Shown: piece by piece, positions 1 through 8,569 of the stretch
Layout of the letters: the number at the start of each line of letters is the position of its first letter
Numbering within the stretch: the stretch's first letter is position 1
Source: Flavobacteriales bacterium
Lineage (GTDB): Bacteria > Bacteroidota > Bacteroidia > Flavobacteriales_F > PHOS-HE28
DNA length: 64,000 nucleotides
Assembly (NCBI GenBank): GCA_016788635.1
Contig: JAEUSU010000012.1
Span: forward strand, 1 to 64,000
Direction: 5' to 3'
Position numbers and translations under genes: made by a program
The notes under the pieces: model-generated
The model's input: only the letters and a program-made list of their open reading frames with translations
The model's database searches: none
Told to the model about the DNA's origin: nothing

Positions 1-2163
1 GAGAGCTTTGAGAAATGGGGCAAGCAGGAAGTGCTGAGCGATGTGGTGCGCGTGATCCGGATGTTCCGGCCCGATGTGATCATCACCCGCTTCGCGCCCG
101 ACCGCAGCGCGGGCCACGGCCACCACGAGGCCAGCGCCATCCTCGCCGAGGAAGCCTTCGACCTGGCCGGTGATCCCAAGGCCTTCCCTGAGCATCTGAA
201 ACAGGGCCTCGAGGTGTGGCAGCCGCGCCGCCTTTTCTTCAACGGCAGCACCTGGTGGAAGAAGGACCTGGCCGAGATCGCGAAGAACGACCCCGACTGG
301 TTCAGCGTGGACGTGGGCGGCTACGACCCGCTGCTGGGCCTGAGCTACACGGAGATCGCCGGGCGCAGCCGCAGCATGCACAAGAGCCAGGGCTTTGGCG
401 CGGCGGAAACACGTGGGGAATCGTTGGAGTACCTCAAGCTGATCAAGGGCGACCGACCGAAGACAGAGGACATTTTTGAGGGGATCGATATGACCTGGGG
501 GCGGATTCCGAATGGGACAAGAATCGGCAAATCAATCACTTCACTGTGTGATAGCTACTCAACCTCAAACCCGGAGAAAAGTGGTAAGGCCATTCGCGAC
601 CTAAGGCAATTGCTTCGTGGTGAGGTGAACGATCCTTGGGTAAAACGCACTTACGACCAACTGGGATACATGTACGCATCAATCAACGGTATTGCACTCG
701 ATCTCACAACATCATCATTCTATCTGTGCGAAGAGGACACTCTCAAGTATGACGCGACCGGAATTCTGAGAAACACTCAAGGATTGACGGGACCAATCCC
801 CGTGACGTTTGGCCGGACTTCATTCTCTTACTTACCATGGGATGGGAAAGCAGTAGTGGCTGACTGGATCCTTCCTCCGCCGAACTCTGTAGACATGCCT
901 TACTGGCTGAAGGAAAGAAGGGGCAACTTGAATCTCGTTGAGTCTTCTTCGTTGATAGGGCTCGCTAGATTGAAGAATGCCCTTGACCTCGATTTTGAGC
1001 TGAGCATCGTAGGAGAAGAGGTTCCGTACACGCTTCCAGTTCTGTACAAATGGGTCGACCGCGTGGCCGGCGAACGCATCCGCCCGGTGTACGTCACGCC
1101 TGTGGCCTCGGTGATCCCGAAGACCGATGTGCTCATTGCAAGGGGCGGTCCTCAGTTGGTGAGCGTAGAGGTGGAGGCGTTAACGGACACCCTGCGCGGC
1201 GAGCTCACGGTAACGGCACCGCCCGGCTGGCTCATGGCGGGAAGCACCTCCTCTACCTTGAGCATGGGCGTCACCATCAACAAGCGCGGCGAGAAGAACA
1301 GCTTCTCCGTGCGCGTGGATGCTACTGCGGAGGCAATACCGGGTGCGCTGAAGTTCGCTTTCGTTGGGCCCAAGGGAACCGCCGACCGCACGCTTCACGA
1401 GATCGACTACCCGCACATCATGCCGCAGGTGTACTACACGCCCGCCGAGGTGAAGCTGGTGCCGCTGGATGTGAAGACCACCGCCAAACGCGTGGGCTAC
1501 GTGAAGGGCGCGGGTGATGATGTGCCGCAGGCCATGGAGCAACTGGGTGTGGCGGTGGAGTTCATTGATCTGGAAAGTCGTGGTTCGACGGGCTCACCAC
1601 GACAGATCAGCTTGGAGGAACTGAAGAAGTACGACGCCATCGTCACCGGCATCCGCGCCTACAACACCACCAAGGGCATGAAGGAGTTGCACCCGTTCCT
1701 ACTGCAATACGTGGAGGAAGGCGGCACGCTCATCGTGCAGTACAACACCACGCCGCGCTTCTTCTCCGGCGCCAGCGATTTCCAGATCGATCCCGCCACG
1801 CTGGGACCGCATCCCTTCACCATCGGTCGCGGGCGTGTCACGGTGGAAGAGGCGCCGCCCACCTTCCTCGATCCCAAGCACCCGCTATTGAACATGCCGA
1901 ACACCATCACCGCCGCCGACTTCGAAGGCTGGGTGCAGGAACGCGGGCTCTACTTCGCCACCGACTTTGGCACCAACTACACGCCCCTGATCGCGTGGAA
2001 CGATCCGGGCGAGGAACCGTTGAACGGCGCACTGATCGTGGCCGACCATGGAAAGGGACGCTTCATCTACACAGGGATCAGCTTCTTCCGGCAATTGCCA
2101 GCGGGCGTGCCGGGAGCGTACAGGCTGTTCGCGAATCTGATCTCGCCGCGCACCGCGCGTTAG
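1..2163 (+). CDS. PIG-L family deacetylase (5' truncated by window edge)
   Basis: The frame is open from the first base, so the true start and the family's N-terminal metal-binding motif lie outside the window; 720 residues are visible. The first ~150 residues match the LmbE/PIG-L fold (N-acetylglucosaminyl deacetylase type), including the histidine-rich GHGHHEAS motif. The last ~250 residues look like a ThuA/GATase-like domain (YDAIVTGIRAYN, GGTLIVQYNTTPRF), an arrangement usual in large Bacteroidota PIG-L proteins. Secretion cannot be judged without the N-terminus. Bases ~480-1050 have about 50 percent G+C and many AGA, TCA and ATA-type codons, while the flanks are near 70 percent, yet the frame is intact. 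A sugar deacetylase role is inferred from the family; the substrate is unknown. Confidence 0.85.
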   Translation, partial: ESFEKWGKQEVLSDVVRVIRMFRPDVIITRFAPDRSAGHGHHEASAILAEEAFDLAGDPKAFPEHLKQGLEVWQPRRLFFNGSTWWKKDLAEIAKNDPDWFSVDVGGYDPLLGLSYTEIAGRSRSMHKSQGFGAAETRGESLEYLKLIKGDRPKTEDIFEGIDMTWGRIPNGTRIGKSITSLCDSYSTSNPEKSGKAIRDLRQLLRGEVNDPWVKRTYDQLGYMYASINGIALDLTTSSFYLCEEDTLKYDATGILRNTQGLTGPIPVTFGRTSFSYLPWDGKAVVADWILPPPNSVDMPYWLKERRGNLNLVESSSLIGLARLKNALDLDFELSIVGEEVPYTLPVLYKWVDRVAGERIRPVYVTPVASVIPKTDVLIARGGPQLVSVEVEALTDTLRGELTVTAPPGWLMAGSTSSTLSMGVTINKRGEKNSFSVRVDATAEAIPGALKFAFVGPKGTADRTLHEIDYPHIMPQVYYTPAEVKLVPLDVKTTAKRVGYVKGAGDDVPQAMEQLGVAVEFIDLESRGSTGSPRQISLEELKKYDAIVTGIRAYNTTKGMKELHPFLLQYVEEGGTLIVQYNTTPRFFSGASDFQIDPATLGPHPFTIGRGRVTVEEAPPTFLDPKHPLLNMPNTITAADFEGWVQERGLYFATDFGTNYTPLIAWNDPGEEPLNGALIVADHGKGRFIYTGISFFRQLPAGVPGAYRLFANLISPRTAR

Positions 2164-2201
2164 GCCATGCACGCTGGCAGCCACGTTCCAGGTAGGCATC
2201 C

Positions 2202-2230
2202 GTACCGTCGACCCACTGGGTCGACGCTAC
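2202..2230. repeat. Long perfect-core palindrome between deacetylase and symporter genes
   Basis: A ten-base-pair stem (CGTCGACCCA / TGGGTCGACG) closes around a single base, and after one C/C mismatch three further pairs (GTA / TAC) extend it. No T-tract follows on either strand, so a classical intrinsic terminator is not supported. It could be an intergenic palindromic repeat (REP-like) or a processing or termination hairpin for the deacetylase transcript. No second copy was found in the window. Confidence 0.55.
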
Positions 2231-2265
2231 AGGTGCATTGATCAACGACCTAGCCCAGGACCGGG

Positions 2266-3951
2266 ATGCACGCCCTTGATTGGACCATTCTCCTCGGCAC
2301 CCTTGGCTTCATCGTGGGCTATGGCGTGTGGAAAACGCGGAAGGACGCGACCAGCGACAGCTACCTGCGCGGTGGTGGCGATGAACGCTGGTGGGCGGTG
2401 GGGCTCAGCGTGATGGCCACGCAAGCCAGCGCGATCACCTTCCTCAGCACGCCGGGACAGGGCTACCTCGAAGGCCTGGGCTTCGTGCAGTTCTACTTCG
2501 GGCTGCCGCTGGCCATGCTGGTGATAAACCGCGTGTTCATACCGCTCTACTACAAATGGAAGGTCTACACGGCCTACGAGTTCATCGGCAAGCGCTTCGA
2601 TGCGCGCACGCGGCTGCTCACGGCGGGACTCTTCCTCATCCAGCGCGGGCTGGCGGCGGGGATCACCATCTACGCGCCAAGCATCATCCTCAGCAAGGTG
2701 CTGCACTGGCCGCTCAGCTGGACCTGTGTGTTCATCGGTTCATTGGTGATCCTGTATACCACCACCGGCGGCGCCAAGGCCGTGGGCGTTACGCACAAGC
2801 AGCAGATGGCCGTGATCTTCGGCGGGCTCTTCGTGGCCTTTGGGCTGGTGGTGTGGTACCTGCGCGAGCACATCGGCTTCGTGGAGAGCCTGCAACTGGC
2901 CAGCGCCTTGGGCAAGACGGATGTGATCGACACGAGCTTCGACCCCTCGAACAAGTACACGTTGTGGAGCGGCATCATCGGCGGCTTCTTCCTGCAGTTG
3001 GCCTACTTCGGCACCGACCAAAGCCAGGTGCAGCGCTACCTCAGTGGGCAGAACGTACAGCAGGCCCAGCGCGGGCTGTGGATGAACGCGCTGCTGAAGA
3101 TCCCCATGCAGTTCTTCATCCTGCTGATCGGTGTGTTGGTGTTCGTGTTCTACCTTTTCAATGCGACGCCCGTGCATTGGAACAGTGCCAACATGGCGGC
3201 AATAAAGGCTGAAGCGAACGCCGCGCCATTTGCCCCCCGGCTGGAAGACAAACACGCGACCAATGCCAAAGCAGTGACCCGCGCCGCAAAAGAATGGGTC
3301 CACGCTCGCCGCGTCGGTTTATCGGCAGACAGCAGACCACTAACAACGGCACTGGAACAAGACCAGGTACTCCGCGAAGCATACAGCACCAAGCTAAAGG
3401 CCGATCTCCCAACCGCCGAGACCAACGACAAGGACTACATCTTCATCACCTTCATCATGGACCACATGCCCATCGGGATCATCGGGCTGCTGCTGGCCAT
3501 GATCTTCAGCGCGGGCATGAGCAGCACCAGCGCCGAGCTGAGCGCGCTGGCCACCACCAGCGTGGTGGACGTGGTGAAGAAGGAGCGCACGGATGGCGAG
3601 CAGGTGCGCGCCACCAAGTGGGCCACGGTGCTCTTCGGGCTGCTGGCGCTGGCCTTCGCGGCGCTGTTCTCGCTCTTCGAGAACCTCATCCAGGCCGTGA
3701 ACATCATCGGCTCGCTGTTCTACGGCACCATCCTGGGCATCTTCCTGGTGGCCTTCTTCCTGAAGCGCGTGGGCGGCTCGGCGGTGTTCATCGCGGCGCT
3801 GGTGGCGCAGGCGATCATCTTGTACATCCACTTCTCGGAGATCCAGGTCGCCTTCCTGTGGTACAACCTGATCGCCCCGGCGATCGTGGTGGTGGTTGCC
3901 CTGCTTCTTCAAACGCTGCGAAGGCTCGAGCCATCCACAGCAAGGCCATGA
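2266..3951 (+). CDS. Sodium:solute symporter (SSS family)
   Basis: 561 residues with about 13 hydrophobic segments in the SSS arrangement, beginning with the N-terminal helix LDWTILLGTLGFIVGYGVW. Family-typical stretches are SVMATQASAITFLSTPGQGY in TM2 and the GMSSTSAELSALAT segment in the second half. It would couple Na+ entry to uptake of a small solute such as a sugar or organic acid; the substrate is not predictable. A hydrophilic insert of about 80 residues (around residues 310-390, AEANAAPFAPRLEDKH onward) splits two membrane helices; it is richer in A and less biased in codon use than the rest. The gene lies 102 bp after the deacetylase in the same direction, so the two may act on one glycan-derived substrate (inference). 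Confidence 0.88.
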   Translation: MHALDWTILLGTLGFIVGYGVWKTRKDATSDSYLRGGGDERWWAVGLSVMATQASAITFLSTPGQGYLEGLGFVQFYFGLPLAMLVINRVFIPLYYKWKVYTAYEFIGKRFDARTRLLTAGLFLIQRGLAAGITIYAPSIILSKVLHWPLSWTCVFIGSLVILYTTTGGAKAVGVTHKQQMAVIFGGLFVAFGLVVWYLREHIGFVESLQLASALGKTDVIDTSFDPSNKYTLWSGIIGGFFLQLAYFGTDQSQVQRYLSGQNVQQAQRGLWMNALLKIPMQFFILLIGVLVFVFYLFNATPVHWNSANMAAIKAEANAAPFAPRLEDKHATNAKAVTRAAKEWVHARRVGLSADSRPLTTALEQDQVLREAYSTKLKADLPTAETNDKDYIFITFIMDHMPIGIIGLLLAMIFSAGMSSTSAELSALATTSVVDVVKKERTDGEQVRATKWATVLFGLLALAFAALFSLFENLIQAVNIIGSLFYGTILGIFLVAFFLKRVGGSAVFIAALVAQAIILYIHFSEIQVAFLWYNLIAPAIVVVVALLLQTLRRLEPSTARP

Positions 3952-3979
3952 AAAAAAGACCCCGGACAAGTCCGGGGTC
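3951..3979 (-). terminator. Intrinsic terminator for the DUF2911 gene
   Basis: A perfect ten-pair stem (GACCCCGGAC / GTCCGGGGTC) with an AA loop is followed on the minus strand by seven T residues. It lies 23 nt past the stop of the minus-strand DUF2911 gene. The first A of the run is also the last base of the symporter stop codon. Confidence 0.85.
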
Positions 3980-4002
3980 CTGAAAGGCGATGTGGAGCGG
4001 TC

Positions 4003-4845
4003 TTAACGGCCTTCACGCCATTCGACCATCTTCATCTTGTTCATCTTCACATAGCCCTGGTCGCCCGCCTGTTGGGCCAGGTCCATGCTTCGCTGCGCCA
4101 TTGCGATGGCCTCGTCCATCTTGCCATTGGCAGCCATCACCAGCGCCAGGGTATGCACATTCCAATACTTTTCCTCCATCTGCACGCTCTTCTGCGCCCA
4201 TTTCAGCGCCTGGTCCAGCTTCACACTGCGGTCCAGACAGAATCGGGCGCTATTGTGATAGGTCCGATAGTCCGCCTTGGGATCCTTCATGGCGACCTCG
4301 ATATTGGCCAGTGCCTTTTCCGTGCAATCGGCCTCGATCTCGAATTCCACGTTCACATTCTCCCAAGCGATACGGACTATGGCACGGTCCTTCACCACAT
4401 CGCGGATCGTGATCGTCAGCGTCTCCACCCGCTCCATGTTCGTTTGAACAGGCGCTTTTGTAGTGAGCACCACCTCTTCCTGCTTGAACTCATCGGTTCC
4501 CCACAGGTCCGTTCGCCGATTGAGGTAGATGCGCCAGGCGGATTCATTCGGTTCGGTGAACAGAGAGTACTTGCCCGCTTTCACTTCCACTCCATTTATG
4601 CGCACATCCGTATCAAAGGAGATCATCGAGTTGAGGTTGGCACCCGTGCGCCAGAGCTCACCATAGGGAACCAGATCACCGAACACTTTACGGCCCTTTG
4701 CGCTCGGCCGGTTGTATTCAATGACCACTTGGGTCAGGCCCACCTGTTGCTCCACTTTACCCGGCGGGCTGGGTTTGGGAAGGTCCTGAGCGTTCAAGAA
4801 AAGGGGCAGCAGAGGCCCGAGCATCAATGCGCTGAAAGTCTTCAT
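4003..4845 (-). CDS. DUF2911 domain-containing exported protein
   Basis: 280 residues. The N-terminus (MKTFSALMLGPLLPLFLNAQ) looks like a signal peptide, so export to periplasm or surface is likely. Residues ~30-170 match DUF2911, with the recognisable VVIEYNRPSAKGRKVFG and PYGELWRTGAN strings and a beta-rich body. The C-terminal ~100 residues are alpha-helical and TPR-like (ALKWAQKSVQMEEKYWNVHTLALVM). The biochemical function of DUF2911 is not known. The gene stands alone, is convergent with the symporter and has its own terminator. Confidence 0.85.
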   Translation of the reverse strand: MKTFSALMLGPLLPLFLNAQDLPKPSPPGKVEQQVGLTQVVIEYNRPSAKGRKVFGDLVPYGELWRTGANLNSMISFDTDVRINGVEVKAGKYSLFTEPNESAWRIYLNRRTDLWGTDEFKQEEVVLTTKAPVQTNMERVETLTITIRDVVKDRAIVRIAWENVNVEFEIEADCTEKALANIEVAMKDPKADYRTYHNSARFCLDRSVKLDQALKWAQKSVQMEEKYWNVHTLALVMAANGKMDEAIAMAQRSMDLAQQAGDQGYVKMNKMKMVEWREGR

Positions 4846-4884
4846 CGGATATGGAAAGGGTTAGGGGGAACTTGCAGGTCAGGC

Positions 4885-6126
4885 TCAAGCCACTTTCAAC
4901 TGGCTCATGCGCGACCGATCGAATTTCTCACGGGCATAACTGAGGGTGACACGCAACTCCGCAGGGCGTTCACCAGAGCCGGGCATCTCGTACATGGCAT
5001 CGGTCATGATGGCCTCGCAAATGGAACGCAACCCGCGGGCACCCAAGCGGTATTCCACCGCCTTCTCCACGATGAAGTCCAGCACCTTCTTGTCAAAGCT
5101 GAGCTTCACCTTGTCCATGTCAAAAAGCCGCACGTACTGTTTGATAAGGGCGTTCTTGGGCTCCGTCAGGATTCGGCGCAAGGTGTCCCGGTCAAGTGGG
5201 TCCAGGTAGGTGAGCACCGGGAAGCGGCCGATGAGCTCCGGAATGAGCCCATAGCTGCGGAGATCCTGCGGCGACACATACTGGATCAGGTGGTCGTCGT
5301 TGATGCGGACCGATTCCTTGCTCGCCGCATATCCCACGGCGCTGCTCTTCACCCTGCGTGCGATGATCTTCTGGATGCCATCGAAGGCACCGCCACAAAC
5401 GAAAAGGATGTTGCGCGTATCCACCTGGATCAGCTTCTGCTCCGGGTGCTTGCGTCCGCCCTGTGGGGGCACGCTCACGGTGCTGCCCTCTAGAAGTTTC
5501 AGCAGGGCTTGTTGCACACCCTCTCCACTCACGTCGCGGGTTATGCTGGGGGTGTCTCCCTTGCGGCTGATCTTGTCGATCTCGTCAATGAATACGATGC
5601 CACGCTCGGCCTTGCTCACGTCGTAGTCAGCGGCCTGGAGCAGGCGGCTCAGGATGCTCTCCACATCCTCGCCCACATAACCGGCCTCGGTGAGCACGGT
5701 GGCATCCGCGATGCAGAAGGGTACGTTCAACAACCTGGCAATGGTGCGAGCGAGCAGGGTCTTGCCCGTTCCGGTCTCCCCGATGAGGATGATGTTGCTT
5801 TTCTCGATCTCCACATCGTCCGGAGAGGCCACCGGCTTCTGCAACAGGCGTTTGTAATGGTTATAAACCGCCACGCTGAGCACCTTCTTGGCCTCGTCCT
5901 GCCCAATAACATAGTCATCAAGGAAGCGCTTGATATCCGCCGGGCGTTGCAGGATGATGTTGCCCTCGATCTCGCTGCGAGAGCGCTGGCTGAGCTCTTC
6001 CTGGATGATGTTCTGGGCCTGGGCGATGCAACTATCGCAGATGTGCCCGGTGATGCCGGCGATCAGCACATTGGTGTCCTGCTTGTCGCGGCCGCAGAAC
6101 GAACACTTGATCTCCTTCTTCTCCAT
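4885..6126 (-). CDS. clpX: ATP-dependent Clp protease ATP-binding subunit ClpX
   Basis: 413 residues, the usual length. An N-terminal zinc-binding domain carries Cys8, Cys11, Cys30 and Cys33. The AAA+ core has Walker A GETGTGKT (~116-123), the pore-loop GYVGED, Walker [10 protein letters not shown] and a C-terminal small domain. ClpX unfolds substrates and feeds them to ClpP in the cytoplasm. It follows tig and clpP on the same strand, a common order. The 110-nt gap to clpP contains a strong hairpin and a -7 box, so clpX can probably be transcribed separately from tig-clpP. Confidence 0.97.
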   Translation of the reverse strand: MEKKEIKCSFCGRDKQDTNVLIAGITGHICDSCIAQAQNIIQEELSQRSRSEIEGNIILQRPADIKRFLDDYVIGQDEAKKVLSVAVYNHYKRLLQKPVASPDDVEIEKSNIILIGETGTGKTLLARTIARLLNVPFCIADATVLTEAGYVGEDVESILSRLLQAADYDVSKAERGIVFIDEIDKISRKGDTPSITRDVSGEGVQQALLKLLEGSTVSVPPQGGRKHPEQKLIQVDTRNILFVCGGAFDGIQKIIARRVKSSAVGYAASKESVRINDDHLIQYVSPQDLRSYGLIPELIGRFPVLTYLDPLDRDTLRRILTEPKNALIKQYVRLFDMDKVKLSFDKKVLDFIVEKAVEYRLGARGLRSICEAIMTDAMYEMPGSGERPAELRVTLSYAREKFDRSRMSQLKVA

Positions 6127-6170
6127 GCGTAGGGCGCCCCGCCGGCGAAGGGCCGGGAACGGACGAGGGC

Positions 6171-6178
6171 CAAAGATA
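6171..6178 (-). promoter_or_regulatory. Putative clpX promoter (-7 element TATCTTTG)
   Basis: An exact match to the Bacteroidota -7 consensus TAnnTTTG on the minus strand, 44 nt before the clpX start codon and directly after the clpP-clpX hairpin. No clear -33 TTG was seen. Confidence 0.55.
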
Positions 6179-6216
6179 GCGCCCCGGCCGGTGGATGGTC
6201 CACCCTGCCGGGGCGC
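6179..6216 (-). terminator. Two-tier hairpin between clpP and clpX
   Basis: An outer ten-pair stem (GCGCCCCGGC / GCCGGGGCGC) encloses a second stem (GGTGGA / TCCACC). It lies 20 nt after the clpP stop codon. There is no T-run, so it may be an attenuator, an RNA-processing site or a weak terminator rather than a classical one. Confidence 0.5.
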
Positions 6217-6236
6217 AGGTCTTGAACGTGAGGGAC

Positions 6237-6908
6237 TTACTTCGGATTGCGGACCAACAACTCGTCGATCATGCCATAGGCCTTGGCCTCTTCCGCGATC
6301 ATCCAGTAGTCGCGATCACCGTCCTTCTCCACCCGGTCAATGGGCTGGCTGCTGTGCTGACTGATGATCTCATAAAGCTCCTTCTTGAGCTTCACCACCT
6401 CGCGCACGGCGATCTCCATGTCGCTGGCCTGGCCTTCCGTGCCGCTCATGGGCTGGTGGATCATCACGCGGGCATGCTTCAAGGCGCTGCGCTTACCCTT
6501 GGTGCCGGCACATAGCAGCACCGCACCCATGCTGGCGGCCATACCGGTGCAAATGGTGGCCACGTCAGGGTTGATGTACTGCATGGTGTCGTAGATGCCC
6601 AGACCGGCATACACCCCACCGCCGGGTGAGTTCAGGTAGATCTGGATGTCCTTTTTGGCATCCACACTTTCCAGGAACAGCAACTGGGCCTGGATGATGT
6701 TGGCCACCTGGTCGTTGATGGCAGTGCCGAGGAATATGATGCGGTCCATCATCAATCGGCTGAATACGTCCATCTGGGCTACGTTCAATTGGCGCTCCTC
6801 GATGATGTAGGGCGTCATTGACGCGCGGGTGTAGTCGTGCAGGGTGAGGCTGCTGATGCCGCGGTGCTTCACCGCGTACTTCTTGAACTCGTCGTTGGGG
6901 AACATCAA
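6237..6908 (-). CDS. clpP: ATP-dependent Clp protease proteolytic subunit ClpP
   Basis: 223 residues. The catalytic triad is complete by spacing: Ser126 in GMAASMGA, His151 in ARVMIHQPM and Asp200 in GDRDYW. The family strings [12 protein letters not shown] and [12 protein letters not shown] are present. It forms the 14-mer proteolytic chamber used by ClpX. The first ~30 residues form an extension or short propeptide before the conserved core. Trigger factor lies upstream, 38 nt away. Confidence 0.97.
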   Translation of the reverse strand: MMFPNDEFKKYAVKHRGISSLTLHDYTRASMTPYIIEERQLNVAQMDVFSRLMMDRIIFLGTAINDQVANIIQAQLLFLESVDAKKDIQIYLNSPGGGVYAGLGIYDTMQYINPDVATICTGMAASMGAVLLCAGTKGKRSALKHARVMIHQPMSGTEGQASDMEIAVREVVKLKKELYEIISQHSSQPIDRVEKDGDRDYWMIAEEAKAYGMIDELLVRNPK

Positions 6909-6946
6909 ATGCGTGGTTTGGTTGGATCGCCTCCTGACAGATCGGG

Positions 6947-8299
6947 TCAGGCCGTGCGGGCCAAGTTTACGAACTCCTCGTACCCGATCCGATGCTCCTT
7001 CGGTGTGAGCAGGGTCTTGAAATGGGTGATGAGCTTCTGCTCCACGATGCTGTCGCGCATGCGGCGCACCTGGTCGCGATCGCCCAGCATGCGGCCGGCG
7101 ATCTCCTGCACGCGTGATTCATCCGGTGCCATGCCGTATTGCGCGAACTGGTCGGCCACATAGCGCCAAGCGAAGGCCTGCAGCTCCTCGGCCTTCGCCT
7201 CAAGTCCATACTGCTCCACCACACGGTCCTCCACCAGTTGGCGGCGCAGTCCGGTGGCATATCCCGCATAGCCCTCCTCCACCTGTTCGGGGGTGAGGGG
7301 GTTCTCACTGGTCTCACGGATCCACCTTTTCAGGAAGGTGTCCGGTAGTTCCACCTTGTTCTTCTCCAGCAGCTTGGAGATGACGATCCGCCGGAAGATC
7401 CGGTCGCTATCCCGGCCGAACATGCCTTCCAGCCGCTGGCGTACGCGTTCGCGGAACGCCGCCTCATCGGCTACTTCCCCGGCGCCGAAAACCCGATCGA
7501 AGAGGGGCTGGCCCAGGTCCAACGGCCGCAAGCGTTTGATCTCGGCGATGCGGAAGAGCATTTCGCCGTGCAGGTGATGCACACGCTCGTGGTCCACATT
7601 GAGCATGCGGGCAAGGTCCTCATGTCCGTCGCTCACCATGTGCGGGTCCACCTTCACTTCATCGCCCGCGGCACGTCCGGTGAGCGCCTTGCGCGTGGCC
7701 TCGTCCTTCAGGAACTCCAGGGTGATGGTGGCACGCTGGAAGATGCCGCCCTCGCGGATGCTGCCGTCCGCGTTCAGTTCGATCATGTCCCCCAACAACA
7801 TGTCCTTCTCCTCGCTGGCGGCCACTTCCTCCAGTGTGCCGAACCGGCGCTGCAGATCGGCCACTTCACGGTCCACCAGGCCATCATCCACGTTCATCAC
7901 GGGGTAGGCTACATCGAGGCCCTTGCCCAGCTCCACGTCCAGGTCGGGGGCCAGGCCCATTTCGTAGGCGAACCGGAATTCTCCTGGTTCATCCCAGTTG
8001 TTCGTTTCCGCCAGATCCAGTTGTGGAAGGGGCTGGCCCAGCACCCGCAACCGGTTCTGATCGATATACTCCTGCAGGCTGCGCCCCACGATACGCTCCA
8101 CCTCATTCACCAGCACGGCCTTGCCCACGCGCTTCCTCACGATGCTCATGGGCACGTGGCCAGGCCGGAAACCGGGCCAGGCGGTGGTGCGGCGCTGCTC
8201 CTTCAGCGCCTGCTCCACGCCGGGGTTGTAATCCTCGGGGTGCAGGACCAGTTTCAGCTTCGCGGTCAGTGTTCCAGTCTGTTCACGTTCGATCTGCAT
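6947..8299 (-). CDS. tig: Trigger factor (ribosome-associated chaperone)
   Basis: 450 residues. The ribosome-docking signature is seen as GFRPGHVPMSIV around residues 43-54. The central PPIase-like domain is divergent, as is usual in Bacteroidota, and the long helical C-terminal arm carries ISKLLEKNKVELPDTFLKRW and ends in a conserved-looking EEFVNLA. It binds nascent chains at the ribosome exit. It is first in the order tig-clpP-clpX. The start ATG is followed by the family-typical MQIEREQTGTLTAKL. Confidence 0.93.
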   Translation of the reverse strand: MQIEREQTGTLTAKLKLVLHPEDYNPGVEQALKEQRRTTAWPGFRPGHVPMSIVRKRVGKAVLVNEVERIVGRSLQEYIDQNRLRVLGQPLPQLDLAETNNWDEPGEFRFAYEMGLAPDLDVELGKGLDVAYPVMNVDDGLVDREVADLQRRFGTLEEVAASEEKDMLLGDMIELNADGSIREGGIFQRATITLEFLKDEATRKALTGRAAGDEVKVDPHMVSDGHEDLARMLNVDHERVHHLHGEMLFRIAEIKRLRPLDLGQPLFDRVFGAGEVADEAAFRERVRQRLEGMFGRDSDRIFRRIVISKLLEKNKVELPDTFLKRWIRETSENPLTPEQVEEGYAGYATGLRRQLVEDRVVEQYGLEAKAEELQAFAWRYVADQFAQYGMAPDESRVQEIAGRMLGDRDQVRRMRDSIVEQKLITHFKTLLTPKEHRIGYEEFVNLARTA

Positions 8300-8386
8300 G
8301 GTGTGGGGGGAACGGAGTTTGCGCTTCCAATTGCTATCGAATTCAAGTTGATCGCATCCTTAGCCGAGGGAGAGGGATCGAGCCAG

Positions 8387-8402
8387 GTCCGCGAAGGCGG
8401 AC
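8387..8402 (-). terminator. Small hairpin 3' of tRNA-Leu
   Basis: A perfect six-pair stem (GTCCGC / GCGGAC) with a four-base loop begins 4 nt past the 3' end of the tRNA. There is no T-run; a 3'-processing or weak termination role is inferred. Confidence 0.35.
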
Positions 8403-8406
8403 GCTG

Positions 8407-8488
8407 TACGGACGGGGGGACTCGAACCCCCACACCTTGCGGTACCAGATCCTAAGTCTGGCGCGTCTACCAATTCCGCCACGTCCGT
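8407..8488 (-). tRNA. tRNA-Leu (anticodon TAG)
   Basis: On the minus strand a seven-pair acceptor stem (ACGGACG / CGTCCGT), a D-arm with GGTAGACGC, the anticodon arm CCAGA-cttagga-TCTGG, a long class II variable arm and the T-arm loop TTCGAGT can all be folded. The loop places TAG at positions 34-36, reading CUA. Length is 82 nt including the discriminator A. The 3' CCA is not encoded. Confidence 0.95.
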
Positions 8489-8511
8489 GAACTCCTCTCA
8501 GGAAAGGGCTG

Positions 8512-8519
8512 CGAAGGTA
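8512..8519 (-). promoter_or_regulatory. Putative tRNA-Leu promoter (-7 element TACCTTCG)
   Basis: A TAnnTTCG box on the minus strand ends 23 nt before the mature tRNA 5' end, which fits a short 5' leader. Confidence 0.5.
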
Positions 8520-8538
8520 ACCGATCCGGGGGGTTGGC

Positions 8539-8545
8539 TAATTTG
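8539..8545 (+). promoter_or_regulatory. Possible flavin reductase promoter (TAATTTG)
   Basis: A near-match to the -7 box, one base shorter than TAnnTTTG, divergent from the tRNA promoter. If real, transcription starts after the upstream TTG and favours the GTG start of the flavin reductase. Confidence 0.35.
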
Positions 8546-8569
8546 CGCGCCCTTTCCCCATACCGGTCC

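Noticed and set aside
4072..5493. 473-codon open frame on the plus strand opposite the DUF2911 and clpX genes
   Set aside because: It is the antisense of two well-supported genes, has a His/Leu/Gln-rich composition typical of reverse-frame reading in G+C-rich DNA, and no start signal.
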